In this document: positions 59,577 to 64,000 of the stretch, in pieces
Position numbering within the stretch: position 1 is the first letter of the stretch
Layout: each line of letters starts with the position of its first letter
DNA from: Tissierella simiarum
Lineage (GTDB): Bacteria; Bacillota; Clostridia; Tissierellales; Tissierellaceae
Assembly: GCF_018917865.1 (NCBI RefSeq)
Contig: NZ_JAHLPM010000001.1
Span: forward strand, 310,001 to 374,000
Reading direction: 5' to 3'
DNA length: 64,000 bases
Notes under the pieces: model-generated
What the model saw: the letters and a program-made list of their open reading frames with translations, nothing else
Told to the model about the DNA's origin: nothing
Databases searched by the model: none
Made by a program: the position numbers and the translations under genes

Positions 59577-59948
59577 TTATTTTCCAAAATTTTTATCGAA
59601 TATGGTTGAAGTCAATATAACAATTTTAACCATTAATAAACCTAGTACTGCAGCAGGAAAATTCAAGTAATTAGCCAAAGCTGCTACACCTAAGACTATA
59701 GCGTATATAAAATATCTAATAAAATAATGAAGTGTTGCATAGCTAGAGGCTTTAGCTGGTGGCATCTTTACAGATTTATTAATAGTATTATCTAACAATT
59801 TGAAAGCTAATATACTTATCAATGTTCCAAATACATATCCTAAGACAATAGGTTTTGGTTCTTTAAAAACAAATGCAATTACTCCAATAACAAGAAGGCT
59901 GAATATAGCAGTTCTTCTCACTACTTTAAAAACTAAATCATTATTCAA
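59577..59948 (-). CDS. atpI: ATP synthase subunit I (AtpI)
   Basis: 123 residues. Start taken as TTG at 59946-59948 because AGAGGAAG is eight bases upstream; a GTG nine bases earlier sits too close to it. Four membrane spans (AIFSLLVIGVIAFVF, PIVLGYVFGTLISILAF, YFIRYFIYAIVLGVAALA, PAAVLGLLMVKIVILTSTIF). AtpI helps c-ring assembly. Confidence 0.87.
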   Translation of the reverse strand: MNNDLVFKVVRRTAIFSLLVIGVIAFVFKEPKPIVLGYVFGTLISILAFKLLDNTINKSVKMPPAKASSYATLHYFIRYFIYAIVLGVAALANYLNFPAAVLGLLMVKIVILTSTIFDKNFGK

Positions 59949-59953
59949 TAAAA

Positions 59954-60181
59954 TCACTTCCTCTTATTTTTCTGCCATCCGCCAAGTTTAAAAAGATTTA
60001 AAAAACCTGCACCAGCACCCAAGATAATAAAGACTATAATAAATATACCCTGAGTTCCTACTTTCTTATCAATAAATTGTCCTATAAATACTCCAAGCAA
60101 TATGGGAGTTATGACAGAAATACCAATCTGACTAATCAACCCTAAATTTTTTAGTACATCTTTATAGTCTTTTTTCTTCAT
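59954..60181 (-). CDS. atpZ: AtpZ/AtpI family protein
   Basis: 75 residues from MKKKDYKDVLKNLGLISQIG (ATG behind GAGGTG). Two membrane spans with PILLGVFIGQFIDKK and GIFIIVFIILGAGAGFLNLFKL, the PF09527 pattern. First gene of the atp operon. Its stop overlaps the ribosome binding site of atpI. Confidence 0.88.
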   Translation of the reverse strand: MKKKDYKDVLKNLGLISQIGISVITPILLGVFIGQFIDKKVGTQGIFIIVFIILGAGAGFLNLFKLGGWQKNKRK

Positions 60182-60409
60182 AAAAAACACCTCAGACAAA
60201 AAATCGTTTATTTTTTAACATTTGTTTTTGCTTGTCTATTTTCCAAATATAATTACTACTATACACAATTTAAAAGCATTATGCAAACAATTTATTCATT
60301 AATTTTATTGATAATTAACTAAATAGTACTAAAGGAATATATTTATTTAAAATATAATTTGAATATTCTTTATTAATATGAAATTGAAGAAATTTAATTT
60401 AAGTATTGC

Positions 60410-60439
60410 AAAAGGCTCTTGATGCATCAAGAGCCTTTT
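60410..60439 (-). terminator. Terminator/palindrome after atoE
   Basis: A 30-bp near-perfect palindrome AAAAGGCTCTTGATG/CATCAAGAGCCTTTT with a short central TGCA. On the minus strand it ends in TTTTGCAATACTT, directly after the atoE stop. Confidence 0.75.
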
Positions 60440-60445
60440 ATTTTT

Positions 60446-61801
60446 TTATAATAATAAGAAAGATAAACAAATTATAATTCCAGAATAGATTAGGTCTATT
60501 AAACAGAAACCCATAATATCTCTAGCACCTAATCCTGCAATACCTAAAGCTGGCAAAGCCCAGAATGGTTGAATCATGTTAGTCCATGCATCTCCCCAAG
60601 CTATAGCTAAAGCAGTTTTAGCCGCTGGTACACCTAAAGCTGCTCCTGCAGGCATCATAATAGGAGCTTGAACTGCCCATTGTCCTCCACCTGAAGGTAC
60701 AAAGAAGTTAACTATTCCTGCACTTAAGAAAGTAAATAGCGGGAAAGTTCTAGCTGTTGAAATATTAACAAATCCATTGGAAATAACTGAAGCCAAACTT
60801 ACTCCATCAGCACCTGCACCAGTCATCATACCCATGATTCCAGCATAAAATGGGAATTGAAGTATAATACCAGATGCACCTTTGGTAGCCTCTCCAATAG
60901 CATGGATGAACCTCCTTGGTGTTTGATGGAATAACATCCCAAAAGTTAAGAATATTAAATTAACAATATTTAAGTTTAAATCAAATCCTTTTTCAATAAA
61001 GTAGTAAACAATATAAATGAAACTTAAAGCAAAAGTAACATAGTTAATCATCTTGCTGTTTTCTATTCTATCAGCAGGAGTATCATTTTTCATAAAGAAA
61101 CTATCATCTTCTGTAGCTGCTTCTTCCAATAACCTTTTATCAACAACTACTGCAAATTTCTTTTCAGGATGCATAGCTTTATTAACTAAAGGTAATGTAA
61201 ATATTAGTCCAAAAGATATAATTAAATTTAAAGGTGAAAACATTGTTTGTGTAGTTGGAATAGATTTTGTTACTATGCCAGCAGTCATACCAGCTAGATC
61301 ATTGCTTGCAGTAGCCAAAGTTAAAGGAATGGACGCAGAAATTCCTCCATGCCACACTAAGAATCCTGAGTAAGCACTGGCAATTAATAATCTGTAGTCC
61401 ACATCATCTACTTGTTTAGCTAATTCTCTAGCATATAAAGCACCGATTACTAGACCAAATCCCCAGTTAATCCAGCAAGCTATTGCTGATACAAAAGAAA
61501 CTGCAAGGATTGCTTGTGTAGGAGTTTTTGAGAAACTAGCTAACTTTCTTAGTCCCTTCTTAATTGGAGGTGAACTAGCTAAAGTATGACCAGTAACCAA
61601 TACTAGAACCATTTGCATCGAAAAGGCTAACAAACTCCAAATACCATTACCCCAGTGATTTAACATGGATATAAAACTTTGTCCTGTAAAAGTTACGCCT
61701 AAAACTAATGTTATAATTGTTAGAAAAATAGCAAATATAAATGCATCGGGTAAATACTTTTGCACTAGTGTTACACAGGCATTGGTAAATTTCTTAAACA
61801 T
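60446..61801 (-). CDS. atoE: Short-chain fatty acid transporter AtoE family
   Basis: 451 residues with about ten to twelve membrane spans. LPDAFIFAIFLTIITLVLG, WINWGFGLVIGALYARELAK, FVPSGGGQWAVQAPIMMPA and GDAWTNMIQPFWALPALGIAG are the PF02667 marks. It moves short-chain fatty acids or acetoacetate. It lies 107 bases after the CoA-transferase genes, with its own AAAGGAGG site. Confidence 0.94.
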   Translation of the reverse strand: MFKKFTNACVTLVQKYLPDAFIFAIFLTIITLVLGVTFTGQSFISMLNHWGNGIWSLLAFSMQMVLVLVTGHTLASSPPIKKGLRKLASFSKTPTQAILAVSFVSAIACWINWGFGLVIGALYARELAKQVDDVDYRLLIASAYSGFLVWHGGISASIPLTLATASNDLAGMTAGIVTKSIPTTQTMFSPLNLIISFGLIFTLPLVNKAMHPEKKFAVVVDKRLLEEAATEDDSFFMKNDTPADRIENSKMINYVTFALSFIYIVYYFIEKGFDLNLNIVNLIFLTFGMLFHQTPRRFIHAIGEATKGASGIILQFPFYAGIMGMMTGAGADGVSLASVISNGFVNISTARTFPLFTFLSAGIVNFFVPSGGGQWAVQAPIMMPAGAALGVPAAKTALAIAWGDAWTNMIQPFWALPALGIAGLGARDIMGFCLIDLIYSGIIICLSFLLL

Positions 61802-61908
61802 TTTATAAAACCTCCTTTTCCATTGTTAATATAATTTTATGTTAATAAATAGATAAACTACAGGATTAAGTAACACCTAACCAGCGTTAGGTGCTACTCA
61901 TATTCCAA

Positions 61909-62568
61909 CTATATCTCCATTTTTACTAAATCTTCAGCAATGATTAGCTCAGCTTCAGTAGCATTTTTAACGTCTTCTATTGTAAATTCTGGATTAATTT
62001 CTTTTAAAACTAAGCCTTTATCAGTAACTTCTATAACTCCCATTTCTGTAATTATCATATCTACTTCGCCAGCTGCTGTTAATGGAAGGTTACATTTTTT
62101 AAGTATCTTATGATTCCCTTTAACAGTATGTTCCATAGCAACAATTACTTTTTTAGCTCCAACCACAAGATCCATAGCTCCACCCATTCCTGGAACCATT
62201 TTTCCTGGAATCATCCAGTTAGCTAGATTTCCTTCTCCATCAACTTGTAGAGCTCCTAAAACAGTAAAGTCTACATGACCTCCACGGATAATTCCAAAAG
62301 AAGTAGCACTATCAAAGAACATTCCTCCTGGAATAATGCTTGCAGGTTGACCTCCTGCATTAACTATATATGGATCTTCTTGTCCTTCCTTAGGTGCTGG
62401 TCCTAATCCTACGAATCCGTTTTCTGATTGGAAAAATACATTAGTTCCTTCTGGTACATAGTTAGCTACTAGCGTTGGTAAACCAATACCTAAATTAACT
62501 ACATCCCCATCTTTTAATTCTTTAGCCACTCTCTTAGCAATAAATTCTTTTATTTGATTTTTATCCAT
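61909..62568 (-). CDS. atoA: Acetoacetate/butyrate CoA-transferase, beta subunit
   Basis: 219 residues. [21 protein letters not shown] and [13 protein letters not shown], where the Glu of SENG is the catalytic nucleophile. With AtoD it moves CoA between acetoacetyl, acetyl and butyryl groups. The start overlaps the atoD stop by one base. Confidence 0.95.
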   Translation of the reverse strand: MDKNQIKEFIAKRVAKELKDGDVVNLGIGLPTLVANYVPEGTNVFFQSENGFVGLGPAPKEGQEDPYIVNAGGQPASIIPGGMFFDSATSFGIIRGGHVDFTVLGALQVDGEGNLANWMIPGKMVPGMGGAMDLVVGAKKVIVAMEHTVKGNHKILKKCNLPLTAAGEVDMIITEMGVIEVTDKGLVLKEINPEFTIEDVKNATEAELIIAEDLVKMEI

Positions 62569-63224
62569 TATTTGTCACCTCCATCAACAATATAATTTAC
62601 AAATAATCCTGGAGTAACAACATGATTTTGGTCTATTTCTCCAACTTCTACTATCTTATCAGCTTCAACTATAACTAAATCTGCTGCAGCTGCCATTAAT
62701 GGATTAAAGTTTCTAGTAGAACCATAGTAAGAAATGTTTCCGTATTTATCTACAGTATTTCCGAATATTAAAGCTACATCTGCTCTTATAGGAAGTTCTA
62801 ATAAATAAGTTTTTCCGTCTATCTCAATTTTTTGTTTTCCTTCTTCTATAACAGTACCAACTCCTGTTGGAGTCAATATTCCACCCAAACCAGATCCTCC
62901 TGCTCTAACTCTTTCAGCAAGAGTTCCTTGAGGTACTAAATCTACTTCCATTTCTCCTGTATTCATTTGTCTACCTGTTTCAGGGTTTGTCCCAACGTGG
63001 GAAGCTATTAATTTTTTAATTTGCTTATTAACAACTAATTTTCCTACTCCAAGCTCAGGGAATCCTGAATCGTTACAAATCAATGTTAAATCTTTAACTC
63101 CTTTTTCAACCAATGCATCAATAAGTTTATGAGGAGTACCACACGCTAAGAAACCGCCAACCATAATAGTCATACCATCTTTAATATGACTTACAGCTTC
63201 TTCAATGGTTATTACTTTGTTCAT
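62568..63224 (-). CDS. atoD: Acetoacetate/butyrate CoA-transferase, alpha subunit
   Basis: 218 residues from [42 protein letters not shown] (ATG behind GGAGGTGGG). [22 protein letters not shown] and [17 protein letters not shown] complete the SCOT alpha pattern. First gene of the atoD-atoA pair. Confidence 0.95.
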   Translation of the reverse strand: MNKVITIEEAVSHIKDGMTIMVGGFLACGTPHKLIDALVEKGVKDLTLICNDSGFPELGVGKLVVNKQIKKLIASHVGTNPETGRQMNTGEMEVDLVPQGTLAERVRAGGSGLGGILTPTGVGTVIEEGKQKIEIDGKTYLLELPIRADVALIFGNTVDKYGNISYYGSTRNFNPLMAAAADLVIVEADKIVEVGEIDQNHVVTPGLFVNYIVDGGDK

Positions 63225-63329
63225 AAATCCCACCTCCGTTGTATTGTTTTTACTAAGATCATTATATCAATTTGTGATAAAATAGTCAAAGTTCAAATAT
63301 AAGCTTTATGTCGATTTTTCAGATAATAG

Positions 63330-63374
63330 GAAGGTTCTTCTGTTAATTTTCTTAGACAAAAGATACCTTCCTAA
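63330..63374 (-). terminator. Terminator between thiolase and atoD
   Basis: Minus strand AGGAAGGTATCTTTTGTC pairs with the AACAGAAGAACCTTCCT arm, over a loop of about ten bases. No long U-run follows, so read-through into atoD is possible. Confidence 0.6.
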
Positions 63375-63384
63375 TTTTATTTAA

Positions 63385-64000
63385 CTATCTTTTTACAACT
63401 AAAGCTATACCTTGACCTCCACCAATGCATAAAGTAGCTAAACCATTCTTAGCATCTCTTTTATCCATTTCGTGTAATAAGCTAACTAAAATTCTAGCTC
63501 CACTTGCTCCTATTGGATGACCTAATGCAATAGCTCCACCATTAACATTAGTTTTTTCTGTATCTAAACCTAATTCTTTTATTACAGATAAAGCTTGAGC
63601 TGCAAAAGCTTCATTAGCTTCTATTAAATCTAAATCTGCTACAGTCATGTTAGCTTTCTCTAAAGCTTTTCTAGTAGCTGGAATTGGTCCTGTTCCCATA
63701 ACTGATGGCTCTACTCCTGCTGAAGCATACGCAGCAATTGTAGCTAACGGTTTAACTCCTAATTCTTCAGCTTTTTCTTTAGACATTACTACTATTGCAG
63801 CTGCTCCGTCATTAATTCCTGAAGCATTTCCTGCAGTTACTGTACCATCTTTTTTAAATGCTGGTCTAAGTTTAGCCATAGATTCTATAGTAGCACCAAA
63901 TCTTGGGTATTCGTCAGTATCAACAACTATCGGATCTCCCTTTCTTTGAGGAATTTCCACTGGAACGATTTCATCTTTAAATTTGCCATTTTTAATAGCT
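63385..64000 (-). CDS. thlA: Acetyl-CoA acetyltransferase (thiolase), C-terminal part
   Basis: The frame is open to the window edge, giving about 204 C-terminal residues; the start and the acyl-Cys of the N-terminal domain are outside. [44 protein letters not shown] (catalytic His) and CIGGGQGIA (catalytic Cys) are present. It condenses or cleaves acetoacetyl-CoA, in line with the atoD/atoA pair downstream. Confidence 0.96.
   Translation of the reverse strand, partial: AIKNGKFKDEIVPVEIPQRKGDPIVVDTDEYPRFGATIESMAKLRPAFKKDGTVTAGNASGINDGAAAIVVMSKEKAEELGVKPLATIAAYASAGVEPSVMGTGPIPATRKALEKANMTVADLDLIEANEAFAAQALSVIKELGLDTEKTNVNGGAIALGHPIGASGARILVSLLHEMDKRDAKNGLATLCIGGGQGIALVVKR

Overview
The window is AT-rich DNA from a motile, spore-forming, anaerobic low-GC Firmicute. 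A member of the Clostridia/Tissierellia is my best guess. The evidence is a Bacillus-like flagellar late-gene order, sporulation genes (spoIIID, spoIIQ, spoIID), an F-type ATP synthase whose c subunit carries the sodium-binding signature, and an acetoacetate/short-chain fatty acid CoA-transferase set. Nearly every gene is on the minus strand. The exceptions are tRNA-Pro(UGG) and one large secreted glycosidase.

Layout. (1) 1-10.8 kb, read right to left: yvyF-like, flgM, flgN, two flgK paralogs, flgL, fliW, csrA, a REC/HD-GYP c-di-GMP phosphodiesterase, flagellin, a second short csrA, and a second near-identical flagellin. Three promoters fit the sigma-D form TAAA-N15-NNCGATAA. Both flagellin leaders carry a hairpin with GGA in its loop, which is the form of a CsrA-binding site. 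The spacer between flagellin A and the second csrA is full of hairpins, several with AGGA loops. (2) 10.8-15.1 kb: comFC, recD2, a ComK-like regulator whose promoter spacer contains a LexA-type box, and the YvrJ/DUF2922/DUF1659 trio. (3) 15.1-30.7 kb: a galactoside operon with GH2 beta-galactosidase, Lpl/Ytc-type ABC importer, GH63 (YgjK-like) lipoprotein, MsmX-like ATPase, LacI regulator, mutarotase-like protein and galT-galK-galE. It ends in an MsmX gene reduced by a large in-frame internal deletion. Two matching palindromic operators lie in front of it. (4) 31-33.7 kb: sigma-70-family factor, metK under an S-box (SAM) riboswitch, and a small membrane protein. (5) 33.7-37 kb: tRNA-Pro and a variable-looking stretch of small secreted proteins, a nucleoside deoxyribosyltransferase-like protein, an HTH/membrane pair and a broken small ORF. 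(6) 37-40.7 kb: gltS with a perfect cre match, downstream of a GlnK/GlnL-like two-component system. (7) 41.4-44.2 kb: secreted NAGPA-type glycosidase on the plus strand. (8) 44.3-60.2 kb: atp operon, ywmB, murA, spoIID, spoIIQ, spoIIID, mbl, flhO, flhP, rod-cap protein and SLT muramidase. (9) 60.4-64 kb: atoE, atoA, atoD and a thiolase cut by the window edge.

The observations I rate highest are three. The first is a CsrA/FliW circuit with an extra CsrA and a candidate CsrA-binding RNA between two flagellin genes. The second is a LexA-box-controlled ComK-like gene. The third is a galactoside operon whose enzyme set would suit Glc-alpha-1,2-Gal-beta glycans, such as those on collagen. All functional calls come from reading sequence and remembered families; no searches were run.
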